64,000 nucleotides of DNA from Nitrospira sp. MA-1. GTDB lineage: Bacteria > Nitrospirota > Nitrospiria > Nitrospirales > UBA8639. Location: positions 1,488,001 to 1,552,000 of the forward strand of contig JAQJDB010000007.1 in assembly GCA_032139905.1 (NCBI GenBank), written 5' to 3'. Below the pieces are notes generated by a model. The model did not search any database. It had not been told where the DNA came from and saw only the letters and a program-made list of their open reading frames with translations. Shown one piece after another: positions 8,719 through 17,065 of this stretch. The position numbers and the translations under genes were made by a program. The stretch's first letter is position 1; each line of letters starts with the position of its first letter.

Positions 8719-8767
8719 TGTATCGCCTCGATACAGATTTGACAAATGAAAATATCGCTGCTAAATT
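8719..8767 (+). promoter_or_regulatory. Divergent operator and promoter between marR and the thiol-protein gene
   Basis: TGTATCG-CCT-CGATACA (8719-8735) is a perfect 7-bp inverted repeat, typical of a MarR dimer site. It abuts a plus-strand promoter: -35 TTGACA (8739-8744), a 17-bp spacer and a -10-like TAAATT (8762-8767). The regulator could therefore control both its own gene and the rightward pair. A strong AAAAGGAGG ribosome-binding site precedes the ATG at 8820. Confidence 0.6.
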
Positions 8768-8819
8768 CCATATAGTTTCGACTCAATACTAATTACTTTT
8801 TTTCAAAAGGAGGCAGGTT

Positions 8820-9062
8820 ATGAAGAAAGCCGTGTTTTATCATGCAGGGTGCCCGGTCTGTGTGTCTGCAGAGACGATGGTGACTCAGGCCATTGATCGT
8901 CAGCAATACGATTTGGAAATCGTGCACTTTGCGCAAAAACCCGATCGGGTGGGTGAGGCCGAAACGGCAGGGGTGAAGTCTGTTCCGGCGCTGGTGTTAG
9001 AGGGGCAGGTGTTTCATGTGAATTTTGGTGCGTCCATGGGTGATGTGAAAGCCAGTCTTTAA
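8820..9062 (+). CDS. Small thioredoxin/glutaredoxin-fold protein (CPVC)
   Basis: An 80-residue cytoplasmic protein with the thioredoxin-fold start KKAVFYHAGCPVC; the active-site pair is Cys11-Cys14. A cis-proline follows in SVPALVLEGQVFHV, as in glutaredoxin-like and KaiB/GrxC-like small thiol proteins. It probably performs dithiol-disulfide exchange; the partner is unknown. It heads a two-gene unit with the truncated haemoglobin 88 bp downstream and is divergent from the MarR regulator, suggesting a shared redox or nitrosative-stress response (inference). Confidence 0.78.
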   Translation: MKKAVFYHAGCPVCVSAETMVTQAIDRQQYDLEIVHFAQKPDRVGEAETAGVKSVPALVLEGQVFHVNFGASMGDVKASL

Positions 9063-9150
9063 GCCGAATGATTTAATTTTACAGAAGTGAGACGGATTGC
9101 GATAAATCGTCTGAACCGGATCTCAATTAGCAACGAAAGGAGAAAATAGT

Positions 9151-9609
9151 ATGCGTGTGTGTGTGAAGGGCCTGTATCTCGGGTTAGCTGTGGGGCTGTT
9201 CCTGAGTGGGGTTGCCTGTTCAACGGTTGAACCCCCGTCCGGAAAAGTGACGCCATCGTTGTACGACCGGTTAGGAGGAAAGCCGGCGATCACAGCCGTT
9301 ATCGATGAATTTGTCGGCAATGTTGCCGACGATCAGCGCATCAACGGTCGCTTTGCCACTACCGATATCCCGAAACTGAAGGGACATCTGGTGGATCAAG
9401 TCTGTGGAGCGACTGGTGGACCCTGCACCTATACGGGCAGGGATATGAAGACGACGCATGCGGGAATGCGCATCAGCAATGCCGACTTTACGGCGATGGT
9501 GGAGGACCTGGTTGCTGCCCTCGATACATTCAAGGTTCCGCAAGCGGAACAGAAGGAGCTGCTCGGGTTGCTCGGATCCATGAAGTCGGATATTGTCGAA
9601 ATTCCATAA
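9151..9609 (+). CDS. Group 1 truncated haemoglobin, lipoprotein form
   Basis: A 152-residue protein. Residues 1-23 form a lipoprotein signal peptide with lipobox SGVAC and Cys23 as lipidation site. The rest is a group 1 (TrHbN) truncated globin: YDRLGGKPAI opening, F-helix proximal histidine His103 in KTTHAGM, and the C-terminal LVAALDTFKVP region. Group 1 truncated haemoglobins bind oxygen and nitric oxide and can dioxygenate NO. Membrane anchoring outside the cytoplasm is unusual for the family. A GAAAGGAG ribosome-binding site supports the start. It lies downstream of the CPVC protein in the putative MarR regulon. Confidence 0.88.
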   Translation: MRVCVKGLYLGLAVGLFLSGVACSTVEPPSGKVTPSLYDRLGGKPAITAVIDEFVGNVADDQRINGRFATTDIPKLKGHLVDQVCGATGGPCTYTGRDMKTTHAGMRISNADFTAMVEDLVAALDTFKVPQAEQKELLGLLGSMKSDIVEIP

Positions 9610-9640
9610 CTCTACCTGGGGTAATGAGTTCTGTGATATT

Positions 9641-9669
9641 CTTGGGGGGATGTGTCTCATCCTCCCAAG
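9641..9669 (+). terminator. Stem-loop after the haemoglobin gene
   Basis: A 12-bp stem (CTTGGGGGGATG with CATCCTCCCAAG, one G-T wobble) and a 5-nt loop lie 32 bp after the haemoglobin stop codon. No thymine run follows, so this is either a weak terminator or a 3'-end stabilising hairpin. Confidence 0.45.
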
Positions 9670-9778
9670 TATCCTGGCTTATCCTTATACATTAGGAGCT
9701 TTGCTTCAGAGTCAGCGATATCTGTGAATGGCTGTGTCATTGCGCCGGGAGGTTACTATTCAACAAGGAGAATTCAAC

Positions 9779-10651
9779 GTGAGGAATGTTTCGCAAACCG
9801 AAATAGGAGTCGTTCAGTCGTTGTGGCGCTATCCAGTCAAGTCGATGAGGGGAGAGGCCTTATCCCTTGCTCAGGTCACCGCCCACGGACTTCAAGGAGA
9901 TCGGGTCTACGCCATTCTTGATGGGGCCGATGGCAAAGTGGCCACCGCCAAAAATCCCAAAAAATGGCCGAATCTTTTTGCCTTTCAGTCGAGCCTCATG
10001 GAGGGAGTCAGTGACAATGAATTGGTGCCTCGCGTCCGCATCACTTTGCCAGATGGCACGATTGTCACCAGCGAGCAAAAGGATTTATCTCAGGCCCTCT
10101 CTCAAGCCCTGAACCGTGAGGTCTCACTGGCAGTCATCGAAGAGGGCCGGGTGACCGGAGTTCAATCAGCCATGGCTGGAACCTGGATACCCCAGTCGGA
10201 AGAATACTGGCCCGATATGGATGGCCGGGAGAAGCGGGACACGGTGACGGACTTCTCGCTTCCGGCCGGCACGTTTTTCGACGCTGCCATGGTGCATCTA
10301 CTGACCACCTCCACGCTCAACCAGCTTCGTGGTGCGTATCCGGAAGGGCGGTTCGAGGAGCCGCGATTTCGTCCGAACCTGGTAGTGGAATCTGCAGGGG
10401 ATGGGCAGGAAGGGTTTATCGAACAAGGCTGGATCGATCATACACTGGGTATTGGGGACGAGGTGCGCCTGAAGATCACCGGCTCCTGCGGTCGTTGCGT
10501 GATGACGACATTAGCGCAAGGAGACCTTCCGAAGGACACAGGGATTCTTCGTACCGCTGTCCAACACAATTCCGGCAATGTTGGAGTGTATGCCTCAGTC
10601 ACGCAGGGCGGTATGATCCACTGCGGTGACCGCATACGACTGGTGGACTAA
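9779..10651 (+). CDS. MOSC domain protein
   Basis: About 290 residues from a GTG start at 9779, chosen because AAGGAG (9765-9770) lies 8 nt upstream and the protein then opens at the MOSC N-terminal barrel (GVVQSLWRYPVKSMRGE). The C-terminal MOSC domain follows (RFRPNLVV, GSCGRCVMTT with the conserved cysteine). An ATG at 9728 in the same frame would add 17 residues without a ribosome-binding site. MOSC proteins, including YcbX/YiiM and the molybdenum-cofactor sulfurase C-terminus, bind Mo cofactor and reduce N-hydroxylated compounds or move sulfur. The specific substrate here is unknown. Confidence 0.85.
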   Translation: MRNVSQTEIGVVQSLWRYPVKSMRGEALSLAQVTAHGLQGDRVYAILDGADGKVATAKNPKKWPNLFAFQSSLMEGVSDNELVPRVRITLPDGTIVTSEQKDLSQALSQALNREVSLAVIEEGRVTGVQSAMAGTWIPQSEEYWPDMDGREKRDTVTDFSLPAGTFFDAAMVHLLTTSTLNQLRGAYPEGRFEEPRFRPNLVVESAGDGQEGFIEQGWIDHTLGIGDEVRLKITGSCGRCVMTTLAQGDLPKDTGILRTAVQHNSGNVGVYASVTQGGMIHCGDRIRLVD

Positions 10652-10721
10652 TCGGTCTCTGCATGGTGCTCATAGCCATACGTCCGATCTTCCACTCGTT
10701 CACCAATTCTGATTGACTCCT

Positions 10722-11660
10722 ATGATTACTGAATTTGTCGTGACGGCGGGTGAAGCCCGCAAACGCCTTGATCAATTTTTAGTCAATCGGGAGCGGGACA
10801 TATCCCGTTCCCGATTGCAACGATTGATCGAGTTGGGACGGATCCGTGTCAATGACAGGATGGTCAAACCGAGTCACACCATTCAACCAGGCGATCACAT
10901 TACGATGGATGTTCCCCAGCCTGGACCGCTCCTGGTCAATGGGAAAGCCATGCCATTGGAAATTCTTCACGAAGATGAAGCCCTTCTGGTGATGAACAAG
11001 CCTGCGGGAGTGGTGGTGCATCCCACGTCAGGCAACTGGGTGGGCACCGTGCTCAATGCGCTGTTGGCCCATTTTCCAAATCATGGTGATACAGAAATGT
11101 CCAATGGGAATCCGACGCTACCAGGACTGGTGCACCGACTGGATAAGGATACCTCCGGAGTGATGGTGGTCGCCAAGACCGATCATGCCCATCGTATGCT
11201 GGCGGCACAGTTTGAAGCACACTCGATCGATCGAACGTACGAGGCACTTGTCTGGGGGGCACCCCGGAATGAGCAGGGAGTGATCGAGTTGCCCATCGGT
11301 CGGGATCGGGGAGAACCGAAAAAGGTTTCATCCAAGACCGCACATCCACAACGGGCCATCACGGAATATCGGACTGTGAGAAAATTGGGTGACCTGGCTT
11401 CACAAGTGACGTTAGCACCCCGCACTGGGCGGACACATCAGCTTCGAGTTCATCTGACGTCTCTAGGGTGCCCGATTTTGGGGGATGAGACGTATGGCGG
11501 TCAGCATGTCTGCCGGGTCGCGGAAACCGACATTCCACGGGTGATGCTTCATGCACGCACACTGGGATTTCAGCATCCCGTATCCGGGATACTTCAGGAA
11601 TATTCAGTGGACCTTCCATTGGATATGCAAGGGATTTGTCAGTCGTTACTCCGTAGATAG
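10722..11660 (+). CDS. rluD: RluA/RluD family 23S rRNA pseudouridine synthase
   Basis: About 312 residues. An S4 RNA-binding domain (residues ~10-70: RLDQFLVNRE, SRSRLQRLIELGRIRVN) precedes the RluA-type catalytic domain, whose motif HRLDKDTSG carries the catalytic aspartate. The C-terminal signature is RTGRTHQLRVHL. The S4 plus catalytic layout and length fit RluD/RluC, which convert uridines of 23S rRNA to pseudouridine; the exact site cannot be assigned. I prefer the ATG at 10722; a TTG three codons upstream (10713) is possible, and neither has a clear ribosome-binding site. Confidence 0.88.
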   Translation: MITEFVVTAGEARKRLDQFLVNRERDISRSRLQRLIELGRIRVNDRMVKPSHTIQPGDHITMDVPQPGPLLVNGKAMPLEILHEDEALLVMNKPAGVVVHPTSGNWVGTVLNALLAHFPNHGDTEMSNGNPTLPGLVHRLDKDTSGVMVVAKTDHAHRMLAAQFEAHSIDRTYEALVWGAPRNEQGVIELPIGRDRGEPKKVSSKTAHPQRAITEYRTVRKLGDLASQVTLAPRTGRTHQLRVHLTSLGCPILGDETYGGQHVCRVAETDIPRVMLHARTLGFQHPVSGILQEYSVDLPLDMQGICQSLLRR

Positions 11661-11832
11661 TGTACTTTGACCTCTGCTCCTCTCCTGGATTTTTAGTTAA
11701 TCCCCATTAAGTTTTTTCTCATCTGACCGTTACAATCGGAGAGCCTCCTTTGCATGAGCTGCCATGGGTTGGGAAAGATTGGGCTTCTAAGAATATCTAC
11801 AATCAATAGGCATCAAGAAAGAATGAATCAGA

Positions 11833-12228
11833 ATGTGGCGTAAAATCCTCCTGCTGTTGGTGGCGGTGATTGTCGGGTATGTGTCCAATGTGTCCAGTCA
11901 AGCCGCCTGTCTTGAGAATGCCACGTTCTGGTACTCCCATGTGATGATGTCGAGTCAGCCGTTTTTTCTGAAATTGGAGCCGGGACAGGATCACGTCCGT
12001 CGAGCTTTGGATACTGTCGATGCCCCCTATACTGTGTGGCGTTCCGACTCCGATCAGGAAGCCTATCCACGAGTCGTCATTACGACCAGCTTCTGGTTTC
12101 CCTTCTTCGTTTCTGAACATTTTCATACTGAAGGGGATGCTTCAAGACGGGTCGTCTTTACCGCGCACTATTTGGGACTGTTTGGTTTTGCCTTATCGGT
12201 AGGGGATTCGGTTGAGATTGCAGCCTGA
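11833..12228 (+). CDS. Hypothetical secreted or membrane-anchored protein
   Basis: A 131-residue protein with an N-terminal hydrophobic segment after MWRK (signal peptide, cleavage probably near VSSQA). The mature part has aromatic strands (TFWYSHVMM, TTSFWFPFFVSEHFH) and ends in another hydrophobic stretch (YLGLFGFALSVGDSVE). I do not recognise the family. It is convergent with the sheath gene 85 bp downstream. Coding confidence rests on length, signal peptide and codon pattern. Confidence 0.55.
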   Translation: MWRKILLLLVAVIVGYVSNVSSQAACLENATFWYSHVMMSSQPFFLKLEPGQDHVRRALDTVDAPYTVWRSDSDQEAYPRVVITTSFWFPFFVSEHFHTEGDASRRVVFTAHYLGLFGFALSVGDSVEIAA

Positions 12229-12312
12229 ATCCTGTTTGGGCAAGCACCGTTATTTCCCATATTTTCGAACCTTAAAAAACAGGGGATCCCCAATACCTTT
12301 GAAAAAGGGTAA

Positions 12313-13470
12313 TCACACTTGGCCGAAGGGTTTGGCTTTCTGTTGGATGTTAAGAATCATAAATTCAGCCGGTTTGAGTGGTGCGAATCCTATCATGATG
12401 TTAACGATGCCGGCAGTCTGGTCAGAGGCCGAAATGGTATCCCGTCCGCATTTGACAAAATAGGCTTCCTGGGCTTTTTGCCCTTGAAAAGCCCCCTGCC
12501 GGAAGATTGATTGGAGAAATATTTCAATTGCTTGGCGGATGTGGGCCCACAGGGGTTCGTCGTTCGGTTCACCCACCACCCACCCTAATCCCTGTTGTAT
12601 GCTTGCTTCCAGAAACAATCCCAGACGACGGACCGAAAGATATTGCCATTCACTGGAAGGTGACAGGGTTCTTGCCCCCCACGCGACAAACTGTGACGGA
12701 GATGTTTGCCGGATTGGATTGATTCCAAATTTAGTGAGTTGCCCCATTTCCGATTGCGTCAGTGTCGGTTCGATATTCTGAACGCCATGAAGGATGGCCT
12801 CCGTTCCTGCCGGGGCTTTCCATACTCCTTGTTGTTGATCGGTTCTGGCCAAGACCCCAGCCATAGCTCCGCTGGCGGAGATGGTCTGCTGAGGTGCGTT
12901 CTTAAGTGACTGGGGGACTTGGACACGCGGAACGTACATAGCCACATTCGGATGGTGAATGTTTGATTGATGATTTACCCAGGTTGTCAGAGCTCTGACC
13001 GTTTGTCGGGGGGCATCGCGTTGGGGGACATCCAGGACATACATCGCACGGTGTTTGGCAACAAGGGCAATGGCTGCTTGCATGACTTTGACTGCATGGA
13101 CATCCGGAAGCTGTTCGGTTTGAGGAATGAATAAAATATTAAAATTTACTATGCGATCGAGAAGAGAAAGGCCTTTGAGAAATGGAGACACACCTTTGAT
13201 CGGTCTTGTTCCGATGCGTACCACCCAAATGGCCTTTCCTCCATTATTAAAGAACTGTTTGATGCAGTGGGAGGAGAGAGCGTCTGTTGTGAGTCCCCCG
13301 TATTCTTTCTCAAATGCCAACCAGTTCCGGACCTGTCGTGGAGACGTCATCGACCCTTTGGGAAATGAACCGATGATGGCCGCGGTTGAGGTGGAAGCCG
13401 GTTCGATCGCTGGAGGGAGGAACGAAGGTTTGTGGATAGATGCGCCAGGAGTCGAGTGAAATTTTTTCAT
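12313..13470 (-). CDS. Phage-tail/contractile-injection sheath protein, orphan
   Basis: A 385-residue tail sheath protein. The N-terminal region has the sheath family pattern: STPGASIHK, TSTAAIIGSFPKG, WLAFEKEYGG and a QFFNNGGKAIWVVRIG core. The C-terminal domain is strongest (QYLSVRRLGLFLEASI, WVVGEPNDEPLW, EAYFVKCGRDT, GFAPLKPAEFMILNI) and is shared by phage sheaths and extracellular contractile injection systems. By family knowledge sheath subunits polymerise around an inner tube and contract. It is shorter than most eCIS sheaths, suggesting a reduced middle domain. No tube, baseplate, spike, cap or ATPase gene is near, so either the apparatus is encoded elsewhere or the protein has another role. 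The frame is intact. Confidence 0.87.
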   Translation of the reverse strand: MKKFHSTPGASIHKPSFLPPAIEPASTSTAAIIGSFPKGSMTSPRQVRNWLAFEKEYGGLTTDALSSHCIKQFFNNGGKAIWVVRIGTRPIKGVSPFLKGLSLLDRIVNFNILFIPQTEQLPDVHAVKVMQAAIALVAKHRAMYVLDVPQRDAPRQTVRALTTWVNHQSNIHHPNVAMYVPRVQVPQSLKNAPQQTISASGAMAGVLARTDQQQGVWKAPAGTEAILHGVQNIEPTLTQSEMGQLTKFGINPIRQTSPSQFVAWGARTLSPSSEWQYLSVRRLGLFLEASIQQGLGWVVGEPNDEPLWAHIRQAIEIFLQSIFRQGAFQGQKAQEAYFVKCGRDTISASDQTAGIVNIMIGFAPLKPAEFMILNIQQKAKPFGQV

Positions 13471-13578
13471 AAAAAACCGTTCAATCTCTTTCTGTGGCCC
13501 TTACCTTTAAAGGGTATGAACATTGGCATGAATCTGAAAATGGCTATGGAGCAGAATTGCATTCCTGCTTCGAGATCT

Positions 13579-14730
13579 TCAGGACGAACGGGCTGATGCG
13601 GCCTTCAATCGCTTGGGAGAATTCCCGGCATAGGTTTCACCTCTGAGATCCTGATTTCCCAGATAAAAGGCTGCGACCGTCAGACATTCAAGGCCGAACG
13701 GTAAATAGCCGGCATACCCGAGGATCGGCATTTCCCCCATTAGGACTGCGTGGACGTAGGGAATTGAATATTCCCAGTGGACAAGGCTGTAGGCATTCCA
13801 CATCTCCCAAAATACTCCACAGACCAAAGCTGCCAGAGCGGAAAGAATCGCGGGACCCCAGTTTCCTTTGGCCAATGGGGACAGGATGGTTGGAACCCTC
13901 CGTATTATTTGTATTCCTAACATGATCAGAAGCGGGCTCACCCAGAGAAGAGAATACAGCAGCGTGGGCCAAATCCCAATCATCAGAAGCCCGAAACAAC
14001 CAAGGCTGAACATCAGCCATCCGGTGTGCGATTCATTGACTGAAGAGATGGCCAGCCAGTTTTCAAATGGTGCTCTTATCCAGGAAAAGGAAGACAGGTA
14101 TTCATAGGTACCCAGAACGGCGGGTAGAACCGTCGAAAATGAAAGAGTGAACCAGGAATAGGTCAGAAGCGGTTGAGTTGGTACCAGACCGACATAGTGC
14201 CAGTTCTGTACATACTGATTGAGATATTCAAACGTCCACCAGAAGCCTGCACTGAGGAGAAAGAGTTTGAAAAGATAAGCGGGCTGATGCGTGATCATGC
14301 ACCTGCCGGTTCGAGAAAAGCATAAGGCGTTGATGACCGCGATGTAGCCAAGCCAGAGCAGGGGGAACGTATAGGGCTGCCATTCCTGGAACCAGGAAAA
14401 ACGTGTCCACGCGAGGATTGAAGCTAGAGTCGTCCATCCTACGGCCATCCAACCCCACCAGGGAAACTTTTTGGTAGAACCGGATTTGTATGGGCTGTGG
14501 CACCGGGTTTTCCCGTAACGCCAAAGAAACGGGGTAACCGTTGCGGAAATGAGCAGGGCCAGGAGTCCAAATATCGGCCAGGAAAGAGAGGCGTTTCCTG
14601 ACTGTAGAGGAATGGGCAATAGAGCCAAATCCTGGGGAAGAGGTTGGCCAGATAGCACAATACCCAGAGGAGGCAGCCCAAGAAGCAAAAAAATAAGAAT
14701 GCTGGCGTTGATTACCTTTGTGGAAGACAT
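13579..14730 (-). CDS. Polytopic membrane protein of unknown function
   Basis: From the ATG at 14730 (MSSTKVINAS) the product is about 383 residues with roughly ten hydrophobic segments rich in Trp, Leu and Phe. The frame stays open to 14865, and an ATG at 14778 with AAGG upstream is an alternative start. No substrate motif is recognised; the last helices (AALVCGVFWEMWNAYS, YLPFGLECLTVAAFYL) precede a basic tail. It lies 108 bp upstream of the sheath gene on the same strand and might be cotranscribed with it, but no functional link can be read from the sequence. Confidence 0.65.
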   Translation of the reverse strand: MSSTKVINASILIFLLLGLPPLGIVLSGQPLPQDLALLPIPLQSGNASLSWPIFGLLALLISATVTPFLWRYGKTRCHSPYKSGSTKKFPWWGWMAVGWTTLASILAWTRFSWFQEWQPYTFPLLWLGYIAVINALCFSRTGRCMITHQPAYLFKLFLLSAGFWWTFEYLNQYVQNWHYVGLVPTQPLLTYSWFTLSFSTVLPAVLGTYEYLSSFSWIRAPFENWLAISSVNESHTGWLMFSLGCFGLLMIGIWPTLLYSLLWVSPLLIMLGIQIIRRVPTILSPLAKGNWGPAILSALAALVCGVFWEMWNAYSLVHWEYSIPYVHAVLMGEMPILGYAGYLPFGLECLTVAAFYLGNQDLRGETYAGNSPKRLKAASARSS

Positions 14731-14961
14731 GGGAATGTAAAAAACAGAAATCCACGTGTAGAGATTGAAGGCACACATGAAGCCTTGGTTCAGCTTAAAC
14801 CAGGCTTGCCTCCTGAGCCAACAGCCAAGAATGTGGGGCAAGGTTAAACCGCCGGAATTTAGCAAGATCCATTATGGAACTTGTCATGTGTGTGCCAAGA
14901 GCGCAGAATGCTGGAAACACTTGGAACCTATATAGCCTTGGCGAGCCCCGGCTGAATTCTT

Positions 14962-15273
14962 TTACCGTCTTTCCATGCCGCATTTCCAGCATGTAGTAAA
15001 TTCTTTTTGATGCAATTCTCCGCATCCGGAACAGGTCCATTGCGTTGCTTCGAGAGGCTGAGCTTGTTCCCAGTCTTCAAGTAATCTGTTGGCCCGGTTA
15101 AAATTCTCGTCCTTCAGCACCCACAGTTCCGGGAAGACCTCAACAAATGGCACTTCCCCTCCCAACATCGCTGAGCGTTGATTCTTGATCGTGGACGGTA
15201 TCTGGGCCTGATCCAACAGTTCTTTTCGGGATTCCACGTCGATGAGGCTTTGCGAGACGTACAGGTTTTTCAT
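14962..15273 (-). CDS. DUF2007 protein with C-terminal zinc ribbon
   Basis: A 103-residue protein. Residues 1-70 match the DUF2007 pattern (LYVSQSLIDVESRKELLDQAQIP at the start, then GEVPFVEVFPELWV), a small ferredoxin-like domain seen in putative signal-transducing proteins. Residues ~78-103 form a zinc ribbon with CSGC and CWKC pairs. Function is unknown. It lies downstream of mgtE on the same strand with a 228-bp gap, so cotranscription is uncertain. Confidence 0.75.
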   Translation of the reverse strand: MKNLYVSQSLIDVESRKELLDQAQIPSTIKNQRSAMLGGEVPFVEVFPELWVLKDENFNRANRLLEDWEQAQPLEATQWTCSGCGELHQKEFTTCWKCGMERR

Positions 15274-15501
15274 GGTTCATGTACCTGGTGTTGGATAGGC
15301 AACAAAGACGAAGAGGGGAATGTGCCAACCAACATATCGGAATGGTTCAGACTAAAGCGATCAAGCTCCATTACACAAATATAAGTAGGGGAAATCCAGT
15401 CAAGATCTTTAGTGAGGGGAGAACCTTCGATCCTGTATGGGGCCATGTGGGAAAAGAAGGCAATCTTTTTCGAAATGACTTTGGATGGAAAGGCTTTCTT
15501 C

Positions 15502-16851
15502 TTACATCCACCATCCTGTGCCCCCGCCAATAATAACTGTAGCAATGGAAAAGTAGAGAAGAAGGCTGGTCACGTCGGCAGTCGAGGTGACCATGGGGCT
15601 ACTTGCAACGGCAGGATCGATTCGGAAAAAATTCAACGCGACAGGAAACAAGACGCCAATCAGATTGGAGACGAGGACAATAGCCGTCGTGGCTAATCCG
15701 ACAGCGAGTCCAATACTCCAATCGCTTCGGCCAACGCCGATGAGACCCACCCCCATTCCCATGGTAATGCCCAACAGACTTCCCACGCCGAATTCTTTGC
15801 CCAAAACCTTTATCCATTGGCTGCCTTTGACATCTTCAGTGGCCAAGGCGCGGACCATTAATGTGGCGGCTTGAGTTCCGGTATTCCCGCCACTGGCCAT
15901 TAACAATGGAATGAAAAAGACGAGGGCTATGGCCGAGGTTAGAATTTCTTCATATGCGGCAAGCACCACAGATGCGCCCAGATTCACCAGAACCAGTCCG
16001 ATGAGCCAGGGAATCCGTTTTCGATACAGACCCCAGACACTCGCCTCACGGTAGCTCATCTTGAGTGGTTCAACGGCCGCCCCTTTCTGAATGTCCTCGG
16101 TGGCTTCTTCCGTGGCCACATCAAAGACATCGTCGGCTGTGACAATGCCGAGGAGTACCCCATTGGTGTCGACAACCGGCAACGCAAACAGGTCGTATTT
16201 TTGCATGATTCTCACGGCTTCTTCCCGATCTTCTTCCGGAGCCAAGGCCACAAAGGAATGATCCATAATGTTTTCAATGGTGGCTGAGGGAGCGGCCAAG
16301 ACTAATCGCTCCAATCCTAAGGCATTTAACAGTTTCTCTTGAGCATCGGTCACGTAAATGATGCCAATTGTTTCAGCTTCTCTTCCTTTTCGTCGAATAT
16401 GTTGTAAAGCCCGTTCGATTGTCCAGCTTGGGAGGACGGAGACAAAGTCAGGGGTCATGAGACGTCCGATGCTTTCTTCAGGGTATCCCAGAAGTTTTCT
16501 TGCTTCGATCAGGTCAGGAGGACTGAGGAGATTCAGCAGTCTCATGGTGGTCTGACGAGGCAGATCTTCGAGCAAAACGGTACGATCATCCGGACGAAGC
16601 TTCGCTAAGAGTTCGCGCGCTTCTTGATCGGTTAATTCCGTTAAGAGAGAATCCTGAATGTCCGGCTCTAGGTAGGAAAACACTTCACACGATTGGGGGA
16701 AAGGCAACGCATGGTAAAGAAGGACGCGATGGGTTTTCGCCATGGTAGAGAGCATTTCGGCTATTTCGGGGGAGGGTTTGTCTGTTAAAAGATTCTGGAG
16801 TTCCTCCCATTTTTGCTCATTGAATAAAGATTCCATCCGGGTATCTGCCAT
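15502..16851 (-). CDS. mgtE: Magnesium transporter MgtE
   Basis: A 449-residue MgtE. Domains in order: a cytoplasmic N domain of helical repeats (about 1-130, with LRPDDRTVLLEDLP), two CBS domains (about 130-255, ending LLGIVTADDVFDVATEEATED), then five membrane helices (about 285-449) including the selectivity region SGGNTGTQAATLMVR. MgtE is a magnesium channel gated by magnesium binding in the N and CBS domains. Length is typical. No M-box magnesium riboswitch was recognised upstream. Confidence 0.94.
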   Translation of the reverse strand: MADTRMESLFNEQKWEELQNLLTDKPSPEIAEMLSTMAKTHRVLLYHALPFPQSCEVFSYLEPDIQDSLLTELTDQEARELLAKLRPDDRTVLLEDLPRQTTMRLLNLLSPPDLIEARKLLGYPEESIGRLMTPDFVSVLPSWTIERALQHIRRKGREAETIGIIYVTDAQEKLLNALGLERLVLAAPSATIENIMDHSFVALAPEEDREEAVRIMQKYDLFALPVVDTNGVLLGIVTADDVFDVATEEATEDIQKGAAVEPLKMSYREASVWGLYRKRIPWLIGLVLVNLGASVVLAAYEEILTSAIALVFFIPLLMASGGNTGTQAATLMVRALATEDVKGSQWIKVLGKEFGVGSLLGITMGMGVGLIGVGRSDWSIGLAVGLATTAIVLVSNLIGVLFPVALNFFRIDPAVASSPMVTSTADVTSLLLYFSIATVIIGGGTGWWM

Positions 16852-17065
16852 GATTTGATCTCCTTGATAGGCCTATGCACTCGGCCTGAGTGCCGGGTGA
16901 GGATCATATACTGGTAGGGTTGGAGCTGAAAATCAAATATGGAGGAACAGAACACAGTTTGAGGAAAACAATGTAGTCTTCCCCAACTTACTCAGGATGT
17001 CTAGTTCTGCTTCCTCTAAGCTTTGAAGATTCGTTGGAAAACAAAGGAGCGAAAGCAGCAAGTAA

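Noticed and set aside
15279-15696. Overlapping plus-strand frames opposite the mgtE 3' end
   Set aside because: They lie antisense to MgtE and have no recognisable product; the clear conserved gene is on the minus strand.
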